Part shown: piece by piece, positions 57,091 to 64,000 of the stretch
Layout: each line of letters begins with the position of its first letter
How positions within the stretch are numbered: position 1 is the first letter of the stretch
Origin: Paenacidovorax caeni
GTDB taxonomy: Bacteria > Pseudomonadota > Gammaproteobacteria > Burkholderiales > Burkholderiaceae_C
DNA: 64,000 nucleotides
Reading direction: 5' to 3'
Assembly (NCBI RefSeq): GCF_001298675.1
Contig: NZ_CYIG01000019.1
Coordinates: forward strand, 1 to 64,000
The notes under the pieces: generated by a model
The model's input: the letters and a program-made list of their open reading frames with translations, nothing else
The model's database searches: none
What the model was told of the DNA's origin: nothing
Translations under genes and position numbers: made by a program

Positions 57091-57091
57091 C

Positions 57092-57937
57092 ATGAACCAT
57101 CCTGCGCAGTCCCCCCTGGGCAAAGCCTCGGCGTATGCCGACCAGTACGATCCGGCCCTGCTGTTTCCCATCGCCCGCGCGCCCAAGCGCGCCGAGATCG
57201 GCATCACCGGCACCCAGCCCTTCTTCGGCGCCGACCTGTGGACGGCGTTCGAGCTGTCGTGGCTGAACGCGCGCGGCAAGCCGCAGGTGGCGCTGGCGCA
57301 CGTCACCGTGCCCTGCGAAACACCGAACATCATCGAGAGCAAGTCGTTCAAGCTGTACCTCAACAGCTTCAACGGCACGCGCTTCGACAGCAGCGAGGCC
57401 GTGCGCGAACGCCTGCGTGCCGACCTGAGCGAAGCCGCCTGGCGCGGTGCGGCCAGCCCGGGAACCGTGGGCGTGCGCCTGGTGGCGCCGGAGCAGTTCG
57501 ACCAAGAACCCGTGCACGAGCTCAGCGGCCTGGACCTTGACCGCCTAGATGTGGAATGCACGCACTACCAGCCGGAGCCCGCCCTGCTCACCGCCGCCTT
57601 CGATGAAGCGCCTGTCACCGAGACGCTGACCAGCCGCCTGCTCAAGAGCAACTGCCTGGTCACGGGGCAGCCCGACTGGGGCAGCGTGCAGATCAGCTAC
57701 AGCGGCCCACAGATCGACCAGGCGGGCCTGTTGCAGTACATCGTGAGCTTTCGCAACCACAACGAATTCCATGAACAGTGCGTCGAACGCATATTCATGG
57801 ACATCACTGCACGCTGCCGCCCGCTCAAGCTGACGGTGTACGCACGCTACACACGCCGCGGCGGGCTGGACATCAACCCGCTGCGCACCAGCCACCCACA
57901 GCAGCTGCCGCGCAACGTGCGCACGGCACGGCAGTAG
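57092..57937 (+). CDS. queF: NADPH-dependent 7-cyano-7-deazaguanine reductase
   Basis: Reduces preQ0 to preQ1 in queuosine biosynthesis. The 281-residue length is that of the type II (YqcD-type, tandem T-fold) enzymes. The catalytic Cys188 lies in [13 protein letters not shown], and [17 protein letters not shown] contains the Glu and NADPH-binding QueF motif. The start lies directly after a repeat element, so its ribosome-binding site is within or replaced by repeat sequence; no strong one is visible. Confidence 0.96.
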   Translation: MNHPAQSPLGKASAYADQYDPALLFPIARAPKRAEIGITGTQPFFGADLWTAFELSWLNARGKPQVALAHVTVPCETPNIIESKSFKLYLNSFNGTRFDSSEAVRERLRADLSEAAWRGAASPGTVGVRLVAPEQFDQEPVHELSGLDLDRLDVECTHYQPEPALLTAAFDEAPVTETLTSRLLKSNCLVTGQPDWGSVQISYSGPQIDQAGLLQYIVSFRNHNEFHEQCVERIFMDITARCRPLKLTVYARYTRRGGLDINPLRTSHPQQLPRNVRTARQ

Positions 57938-57975
57938 CCCCCCGGGGGCCTGGTGCCTTAAATGCCTGTTTGCCG

Positions 57976-59550
57976 CTAAACGCGGTCGCCAGGCAAGCGG
58001 AACACGGCCAGCGTGCGCCCCAGCACGCCGGCGTTGGCGTTCATGTGGTTCGCCGCGTTGGCCGACTCCTGCACCAGCGCGGCGTTCTGCTGCGTGACGT
58101 GGTTCAGCTCCACCACGGCGGTGTTAACCTGGGCGATGCCCATGGTCTGCTCGCGCGCGGCGGTGCCGATCTGTTCCATCAGCTGGTTCACGTAGGCGGC
58201 CGAATCGACCACCTGGGCGATAGTCTTGCCCGCTGCCTGCACCTGGCCCGCGCCATGCGCCACGTGCGTGTTCGAGGTGCCGATGAGCGCGCGAATCTCG
58301 CCCGCCGCCTGGGCGCTGCGCTGCGCCAGCGCACGCACCTCGCCAGCCACCACGGCGAAGCCCTTGCCCTGCTCGCCTGCACGCGCCGCCTCCACGGCGG
58401 CGTTCAGCGCCAGGATATTGGTCTGGAACGCAATGCCTTCGATGGTGGAGATGATCTGCCCCATCTGGCGCGACGAGTCCTCAATGGACTGCATCACCTG
58501 CGTGACCGTGGCCACGGCCTGCCCGCCCTCGCGCGCCAGTTGGGCGCTGCGCTCGCTCTCCTTGGCGATCTGCTGCGCCGTGTCGGCGGACTGGCGCACG
58601 GTGGAGGACAGTTCCTCCATCGACGCTGCGGTCTCCTCCAGGCTCGCAGCCTGCGACTCGGTGCGCTCGGCCAGGTGCTGGGCGCCGCGGTGCATTTCGC
58701 CAGAAATCTGGCCAAACCCGGCGATTTCGCCGCGTGCATCGCCCACCACGGCGCGCAGATTGATCTGGATTTGCTGCAGCCGCTCCGTCAGCAGCACCAT
58801 GGGGTGGCGACCACTCCGCCCGCTGAGCACGGTCGTGAGGTTGCAGCCCGCAATGTCGCGCGCCAGCATGTTGGCATCCACCAAAGACTTGGTGATGCTG
58901 CGATCCACGCGCCAGATAATGAAAAGCGCCAGCAGCACCAGCACCACGGCCTGCCCGGCGAGCACCGCCGTCCCTTCCCAGCCCATGGCGCCGGGCAGCA
59001 GCCCAGCCAGCACCAGCAGGCCCAGCAGCCCAGCCATGCGCTGGGTGAAGCTGGCGCGCTGCCAGCGCCCCAGGACATCGCGCCAGCCCATAAAACGCAC
59101 GCGCCCGGCATGCAGACGGATGGTGGGACGGCCTGCCTCGCGTTCACGCCGCAGGCGCTCGTACAGCTGCTCGGCGGCGGCGATCTCGGCGCGCGAGGGC
59201 TTGGCCCGCACCGACATGTAGCCCTTGGGCTTGCCGTTTTCCACCAGTGGCGTCACGCTGGCGCGCACCCAGTAGTGGTCGCCATCCTTGCGCCGGTTCT
59301 TCACGATGCCCGTCCAGCTGCGGCCATGACCCACGGTGGCCCACAGGTCCTTGTAGGCTTCGGGCGGCATGTCGGGGTGGCGCACGATGTTGTGAGGCTG
59401 CCCGATGAGCTCATCAAACTCGAACCCGCTCACCCGCATGAACGCGGCATTGCAGTGGGTGATGATGCCCTTGGCGTCGGTGGTCGACATCAGGAGCTCG
59501 TCGCCGGGGTAGTCGTACTCCTGCTGGGTAACGGGGAGATTGGTGCGCAT
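57976..59550 (-). CDS. PAS-containing methyl-accepting chemotaxis protein (Aer-like)
   Basis: A 524-residue chemoreceptor. The N-terminal PAS domain (about 10-115) contains [25 protein letters not shown], the phrase typical of Aer-type redox or aerotaxis sensors, followed by two membrane helices (about 170-215), a HAMP-like segment and the signalling domain with the hairpin tip [32 protein letters not shown]. No C-terminal CheR-tether pentapeptide is present. The start at 59550 ([15 protein letters not shown]) was chosen over the longer frame for matching the Aer beginning. A fragment of a second receptor lies just upstream. Confidence 0.92.
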   Translation of the reverse strand: MRTNLPVTQQEYDYPGDELLMSTTDAKGIITHCNAAFMRVSGFEFDELIGQPHNIVRHPDMPPEAYKDLWATVGHGRSWTGIVKNRRKDGDHYWVRASVTPLVENGKPKGYMSVRAKPSRAEIAAAEQLYERLRREREAGRPTIRLHAGRVRFMGWRDVLGRWQRASFTQRMAGLLGLLVLAGLLPGAMGWEGTAVLAGQAVVLVLLALFIIWRVDRSITKSLVDANMLARDIAGCNLTTVLSGRSGRHPMVLLTERLQQIQINLRAVVGDARGEIAGFGQISGEMHRGAQHLAERTESQAASLEETAASMEELSSTVRQSADTAQQIAKESERSAQLAREGGQAVATVTQVMQSIEDSSRQMGQIISTIEGIAFQTNILALNAAVEAARAGEQGKGFAVVAGEVRALAQRSAQAAGEIRALIGTSNTHVAHGAGQVQAAGKTIAQVVDSAAYVNQLMEQIGTAAREQTMGIAQVNTAVVELNHVTQQNAALVQESANAANHMNANAGVLGRTLAVFRLPGDRV

Positions 59551-59712
59551 GGCCAGAACGTTGCTGAATGTCAACCCAGTATAAAAAAGCAACCCCTTCC
59601 TGGGCACGCGTTGGATGCCAACTTGATCAAAAGAAATTTCCCGGTAGACAAAAAAACAACTATCACCCTGGTGACATGATTGCTTATTTCTGTCATGCAG
59701 GCTTTTTCATGA

Positions 59713-59853
59713 TTACAGCCTGAACACCGCCACGCTGCGCTCCAGGGACTGCGCTCCTGCGCGCAGCATCTGCGCGGCGGCCGTGGACTCCTCCACCTGG
59801 GCCGCATTGCGCTGGGTCACCTGGTCGAGCTGCAGCATGGCCTGGTTGACCTG
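59713..59853 (-). pseudogene. C-terminal remnant of a chemoreceptor
   Basis: About 46 codons encoding VNQAMLQLDQVTQRNAAQVE and a terminal RSVAVFRL resemble the C-terminal end of chemoreceptor signalling domains, including that of the intact neighbour (RTLAVFRL). Upstream of it the reading frame no longer resembles a chemoreceptor and runs into the dinB 3' end. The remainder of the gene has been lost. The 59551-59712 stretch between remnant and intact receptor shows nothing else. Confidence 0.7.
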
Positions 59854-59935
59854 CGTAATGCATATCGATGGCCATTTGCCCTGCTCCGCAGTTGACAGTG
59901 CCTCGGTCACGTAAGGGGTGACGGCAGCGCCGCGC

Positions 59936-61153
59936 CTAGAAAAGCGGCGCTGTGTAAGGGTCGGCGGCCTCGGCCGGATGGTGTGCAGGTGCCACGGCCT
60001 CCGGCTGTGGCTTCACGAGTGCCCCTACACGCACGCCCAGCAGGCGCAGGCGCTTGTCCAGTGGCACGCGCTTGAGGCATTGACCCGCCACGCGGCGAAT
60101 CGCGGCCGCATCGTGCAGGGGTTCGGCCACGGTCTGGTCGCGCGTGGCGGTCTTGAAGTCGTCGTAGCGCACCTTGATGCCGATGGTCCGGCCCATGTAG
60201 CCCTTGCGCTGCAAGTCCTCGGCGACGCGCTGGCACAGCGCTGTGAAGATCCGGCCCAGCTCGGCGCGGTCGTGCACGGCGTGCAAGTCGCGTTCGAAGG
60301 TGGTTTCGCGGCTGACCGAGACCGGCTCACTGTGCGTGACCACGGGGCGCTCGTCACGCCCCCAGGCCGCCTCGTGCAGCCACGGGCCCGTGGACTTGCC
60401 GAAATGTGCCACCAGCCAGTCGCGCGGGCATGCCGCCAGCTCCCCGATGGTGCGGATGCCATGGGCCCCCAGCTTGGCATCCGCCTTCGGACCAATGCCG
60501 TTGATCTTGCGACAGGCCAGCGGCCAGACCAGCGCCTGCAGTTCCTCGGGCTGGACGATAGAAATGCCGCCGGGCTTATGAAACTCGCTGGCCATCTTGG
60601 CCAACAGCTTGTTCGGCGCCACGCCAATCGAGCAGCTCAGCCCGGTGGCTTCTAGGATGCTGCGCTGCAGCAACCGTGCCAGCACGCGTCCGCCCTCGCG
60701 CTGCCCGCCCGGCACGTGCGTAAAGTCGATGTACACCTCGTCGACGCCCCGGTCCTCCATCACCGGCGCGATCGAGAGAATGACTTCCTTGAAGCGGCGC
60801 GAATAGCGCCGGTACTCGGCAAAGTCCACCGGCAACAGGATGGCCTGGGGGCACAGGCGCGCCGCCTTCATCAGCCCCATGGCCGACCCCACGCCGAAGG
60901 CGCGCGCCGCATACGTCGCCGTGGTAATCACGCCGCGGCCGACATAGCCCTGCAGGCGCGCGAAGCGGTCCAGCGGAATCTCGGCCAGGCGTCCGTCAAA
61001 GGCAGCGGCCAGGGCGTCGTCTTCGGCCCGGCGCCTGCCACCAATCACCACGGGCAACCCGGCCAGTTGGGGATAGCGCAGCAGCTCGACGGACGCGTAA
61101 AACGCATCCATGTCGAGGTGGGCGATGCGGCGGGACGGGTCGGCGGCGGTCAC
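59936..61153 (-). CDS. dinB: DNA polymerase IV
   Basis: Y-family translesion polymerase. The 405-residue protein has metal-binding D14/D16 in LDMDAFYASVELL and D138-E139 in VDEVYIDF, plus CSIGVAPNKLLAKMAS and INGIGPKADAKL of the palm/thumb. The segment after VVIGG carries an insert of about 25 residues relative to E. coli, which occurs in related Burkholderiales. The C-terminus ends PYTAPLF without an evident beta-clamp motif. The GTG at 61153 is used as start because it overlaps the lldD stop (GTGA) and gives the correct N-terminus. Confidence 0.92.
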   Translation of the reverse strand: MTAADPSRRIAHLDMDAFYASVELLRYPQLAGLPVVIGGRRRAEDDALAAAFDGRLAEIPLDRFARLQGYVGRGVITTATYAARAFGVGSAMGLMKAARLCPQAILLPVDFAEYRRYSRRFKEVILSIAPVMEDRGVDEVYIDFTHVPGGQREGGRVLARLLQRSILEATGLSCSIGVAPNKLLAKMASEFHKPGGISIVQPEELQALVWPLACRKINGIGPKADAKLGAHGIRTIGELAACPRDWLVAHFGKSTGPWLHEAAWGRDERPVVTHSEPVSVSRETTFERDLHAVHDRAELGRIFTALCQRVAEDLQRKGYMGRTIGIKVRYDDFKTATRDQTVAEPLHDAAAIRRVAGQCLKRVPLDKRLRLLGVRVGALVKPQPEAVAPAHHPAEAADPYTAPLF

Positions 61154-62325
61154 CCCGCTATTGTGGGCGCCGGATAGGTTCCCGGCACGAGGATGGAGCG
61201 GTCCACCGTGCGGATATCCGTGCGGCCACAAAACGCCATGCTCACATCCAGCTCCTTGTGCAAGATCTGCAGCGCCTTGGACACGCCCGCCTCGCCGAAG
61301 GCGCCCAGCCCATAAACCATGGCCCGGCCGATCATGGTGCCACGCGCGCCCAGAGCCCAGGCCTTGAGCACGTCCTGCCCGCCACGGATGCCGCCGTCCA
61401 TCCACACCTCCAGCCGGTCGCCCACGGCCGCCACGATGGCGGGCAGCGCGTGGATGGACGAAGGCGCGCCGTCGAGCTGGCGCCCGCCGTGGTTGCTCAC
61501 CACGATGGCGTCGGCCCCGTGCTGCGCGGCCAGCACGGCGTCTTCCACCTCCATGATGCCCTTGAGGATGAGCTTGCCGCCCCACTGCTGCCGCACCCAG
61601 TCAACGTCAGCCCAGGACAGGCGCGGGTCGAACTGCTCGTTGGTCCAGGCCGCCAGCGAATGCATGTCGGACACGCCCTTCACATGCCCCACGAGGTTGC
61701 GGAAGGTGCGGCGCTTCGTGCCCGCCATGCCCAGACACCACTGCGGCTTGGTCATCAGGTTGAGGATGTTCTTCACCGTGGGCCGCGGCGGTGCCGTGAG
61801 GCCATTTTTGATGTCCTTGTGGCGCTGGCCGATCACCTGCAGATCGAGCGTGAGCACCAGGGCGCTGCATTTCGCATCCTTGGCACGCTGGATCATGCGG
61901 GCCATGGCGTCGCGGTCGCGCATCATGTAGAGCTGGAACCAGAACGGCGCGCTGGTGTGTTCGGCGATGTCCTCGATGGAGCAGATGCTCATGGTCGAGA
62001 GCGTGAACGGGACGCCAAACTTCTCGGCTGCGCGCGCTGCGTGGATCTCGCCATCGGCATGCTGCATGCCCGTCAGGCCCACGGGCGCGATTGCCACCGG
62101 CATGAAGGCCTTCTGCCCCACCATGGTGACGGCGGTGCTACGCCCCTCCATGTTCACCGCCACGCGCTGGCGGAACTTGATGGCCTGGAAATCGCTTTCG
62201 TTGGCGCGGTAAGTGCCCTCGGTCCATGACCCCGAATCGGCATAGTCGTAGAACATTCGCGGCACGCGCCGTTCAGCGACCACGCGCAGGTCTTCTATGC
62301 AGGTGATTTTGGAGAGATCGGCCAC
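61150..62325 (-). CDS. lldD: FMN-dependent alpha-hydroxy-acid dehydrogenase (L-lactate dehydrogenase type)
   Basis: A 391-residue flavoenzyme of the lactate/glycolate oxidase family. It begins with KITCIEDLRVVAERRVPRMF and has YADSGSWTEGTYR, SNHGGRQLDGAPS with the catalytic His-Arg pair, and DGGIRGGQDVLKAWALGA for FMN phosphate binding. An LldD role (L-lactate to pyruvate, electrons to quinone) is most likely, though other 2-hydroxy acids cannot be excluded. Its stop overlaps the GTG start of dinB. The upstream gap of 147 bp shows no further gene. Confidence 0.9.
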   Translation of the reverse strand: MADLSKITCIEDLRVVAERRVPRMFYDYADSGSWTEGTYRANESDFQAIKFRQRVAVNMEGRSTAVTMVGQKAFMPVAIAPVGLTGMQHADGEIHAARAAEKFGVPFTLSTMSICSIEDIAEHTSAPFWFQLYMMRDRDAMARMIQRAKDAKCSALVLTLDLQVIGQRHKDIKNGLTAPPRPTVKNILNLMTKPQWCLGMAGTKRRTFRNLVGHVKGVSDMHSLAAWTNEQFDPRLSWADVDWVRQQWGGKLILKGIMEVEDAVLAAQHGADAIVVSNHGGRQLDGAPSSIHALPAIVAAVGDRLEVWMDGGIRGGQDVLKAWALGARGTMIGRAMVYGLGAFGEAGVSKALQILHKELDVSMAFCGRTDIRTVDRSILVPGTYPAPTIAG

Positions 62326-62472
62326 AGCGTCCTCGGTTGGCTTGAAACAAGCCGCGCATGGTAGCGCCGCCCCATGCGTGTCGGGCTGAAGACTTTTGCA
62401 GCGGATTTGAATTTTTCTACAGCGGACGACCGCTGGCAGCGCCCGCCCAGGACTGGGCCCGCCAGCGCAGGT

Positions 62473-63983
62473 TCACTGGGCAGGAACGATGATCGCCACG
62501 CGCCGGTTCTCCTTGCGCGCCCCCTCGGGTCCGCTGGTCACCAGAGGACGGCTGCGGCCGTAGCCACGCACGCTGATATGGCCACGCTCCATGCCCGCCA
62601 CGGCCAGCGCCTGGGCCACGGCTTGCGCGCGACGCAGGGACAGGCGCTCGTTGTACGTGTCGCTGCCCTGGTCGTCCGTATGGCCCTCGACGCGCAGCGT
62701 CTGTACACCCACCGCCACCAGTGCGCGCCCCATCTTCAGCACAGATACGCGGCGCTGGCCCTGCAGCGCGTCCGAGTCGAAATCGTTCACATGGTACATG
62801 GCGACATCGGCGGCGCGCAGCAGCGCCTCCATGTCGGAGCCCTGCTGCGGAAACAAGGCCACGCCAATGCTGGCTGCGGGATGCAGCTCCACACCAGATG
62901 AGGCGCAACGGCGCGGCAATGGCCTGGCCCAGGCGGGCAGCCATGGCCTCTGCATCTGGCAGCGTGGCAACGGGCGCCATCACTACGGCGAACTCGTCCC
63001 CACCCAAGCGTGCTGCCAGGTCCCCCGGACGCAGTTGCGCCTGCACCCGCCGCGCCACCTCGGTCAGCAGGACATCACCGGCGGCATGACCGTAGGTGTC
63101 GTTGACCTGCTTGAAACCATCGTTGTCAAGAAACAGCAGCGCCATCGGCTGCGCGCTGGCATGCGCGCGCGCCATCGCTTCCTGTAGGAAATGCTCGAAA
63201 TGGGCCCGGTTGGGCAGCCCGGTCAGGCTATCGTGCAGAGCACTGTGGGTCAGCGGGGCATTTTTTCTTCCAGCAGCGACTGGCGGCGCTCCAACTCATC
63301 GAGCAAGGCGTTGAAGTCATCTCCCAGCATCCGCAGCTCGGCCAGCCGCGCAGGCGGCACACGCTGGCCCACGGCATGCTCGTGGTGCACTGCGCGCGCC
63401 ACCCGGGCCAAGGCCTGCAGCGGCGTCACGATATCGCGCAGCATGCGCCGCGACAGCGCCATGCCGACTGCGCCACTGACCGCCGTGCACAACAGCAGCA
63501 CGGCCACGCCAGACAGCAGGAAATTCAGCATGCCCTGCCCGTCGCCATGCAGCGCGACCTGCCCCACCGCCACGCCGCCAAACAAGATGGGGGCCACAGC
63601 CTGCTGGCTGCCGACCAGCCGCGCCAGCGTGGCACCCAATCGCGCACGCGGGCCCGCCGCGCTGCGCTGCCACTGCGCGAACACCTTGCCCTGCGCATCG
63701 CGCACCTGCGCCTGGGCCACGCCCTCGCTGGCAAACATGCGCCCCAGGGGTTGCTTGGCGTCCTCGGCGTCCCTGAAGACCAGCGCTGCCTCGACCGTGT
63801 AGGCCACGGAGCGTGCCGTCAGCTCCAGGTTGCTGCCAATGTGCGCGCGCAGCGCGAACAGACCGGCCAGCAGCAGCAGGCTGCCCGCCAGCGCCAGGCC
63901 ACCAAGGCCATGCCCAAATGGGCGCGGTGCACGACGCCACGCAACGAAAGCAGCCCGGGCGCCGCCCCTGGCGCTGGAGCCAT
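62473..63983 (-). pseudogene. Frameshifted yfiN-like diguanylate cyclase fused to a yfiB-like OmpA domain
   Basis: From an ATG at 63983 with AAAGGAGG upstream, the predicted protein would have a TM helix, a CHASE8-type periplasmic domain (TARSVAYTVEAALVFRD), a second TM helix, HAMP (SRRMLRDIVTPLQALARVA), NDFNALLDELERRQ, a GGDEF domain (LGGDEF; I-site RPGD intact) and then, directly after DVAMYHVN, the OmpA C-terminal domain (RVEGHTDDQGSDTYNERLSL, ending RRVAIIVPAQ). Three single-base shifts break it: one C lost near 63897, an A run shortened to six near 63262, and an extra C near 62910. GGDEF and OmpA act on opposite sides of the membrane, so the fusion probably comes from a deletion between adjacent yfiN and yfiB genes. 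Confidence 0.75.
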
Positions 63984-64000
63984 CAAGCCCCTCCTTTGCG

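Noticed and set aside
62473-63983. Programmed frameshifting in the yfiN-like gene
   Set aside because: Three independent shifts, none at a classical slippery heptamer with a stimulator, together with a topologically senseless fusion, indicate decay.

Overview
The window is 64 kb of a high-G+C betaproteobacterial chromosome, most likely from the family Comamonadaceae (Acidovorax/Alicycliphilus-like). The evidence is the gene order rpmF-plsX-fabHDG-acpP-fabF followed by rpoE-rseA-degP and lepA-lepB-rnc-era-recO-pdxJ-acpS, the Burkholderiales-type DUF4845 protein between lepB and rnc, and a dense family of short intergenic repeats (core TAGCTGCYNGCGCTT) that I associate with this family. No rRNA, tRNA, CRISPR array or intact insertion sequence was seen.

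Left part (1-7.3 kb): a membrane diguanylate cyclase, a Crp/Fnr-type regulator with an FNR-like box in its own promoter, and a purine-catabolism group (cytochrome c-linked urate oxidase puuD, xanthine dehydrogenase accessory factor xdhC, 5-hydroxyisourate hydrolase uraH). A 268-bp MITE-like inverted-repeat element lies between puuD and an operator-like site that is shared with uraH. A YggT-family membrane protein gene closes this part.

7.4-16.9 kb, plus strand: a Lon-substrate-binding-domain protein, then five overlapping genes for a surface glycan (glycosyltransferase, membrane sugar-phosphate transferase, two more glycosyltransferases, flippase-like protein), then lysS, a REC-GGDEF response regulator and a small MscS channel.

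16.9-44.9 kb, minus strand: a long block of housekeeping genes. Read in the direction of transcription it runs yceD, rpmF, plsX, fabH, fabD, fabG, acpP, fabF, a small membrane protein, rpoE, rseA, degP, then lepA, lepB, DUF4845, rnc, era, recO, pdxJ, acpS, nagZ and an SbmA/BacA-type ABC transporter. Between degP and lepA, where I expect these genes to be close neighbours, sits about 8 kb of accessory DNA: two paralogous two-component systems with seven-transmembrane sensor kinases and a large NHL-repeat surface protein ending in an IPTL-CTERM sorting signal.

45-58 kb: maf and an RsmI-like methyltransferase (plus); an S49 peptidase, a Rieske protein, a HAD phosphatase and rluC (minus); then plus-strand rne behind a leader of almost 600 nt, yaaA, a prolyl-4-hydroxylase-like dioxygenase, an OPT transporter and queF.

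58-64 kb, minus strand: a PAS-containing chemoreceptor, the remnant of a second chemoreceptor, dinB translationally coupled to an lldD-type dehydrogenase, and a decayed yfiN-like diguanylate cyclase. The last carries three single-base frameshifts and is fused to the C-terminal OmpA domain of what looks like yfiB.

The most notable points are the repeat family, which sits almost exclusively just 3' of stop codons and in one case encodes the N-terminus of Era; the MITE-like element splitting puuD from its presumed operator; the two-component/IPTL-CTERM island; and the yfiN-yfiB fusion pseudogene.
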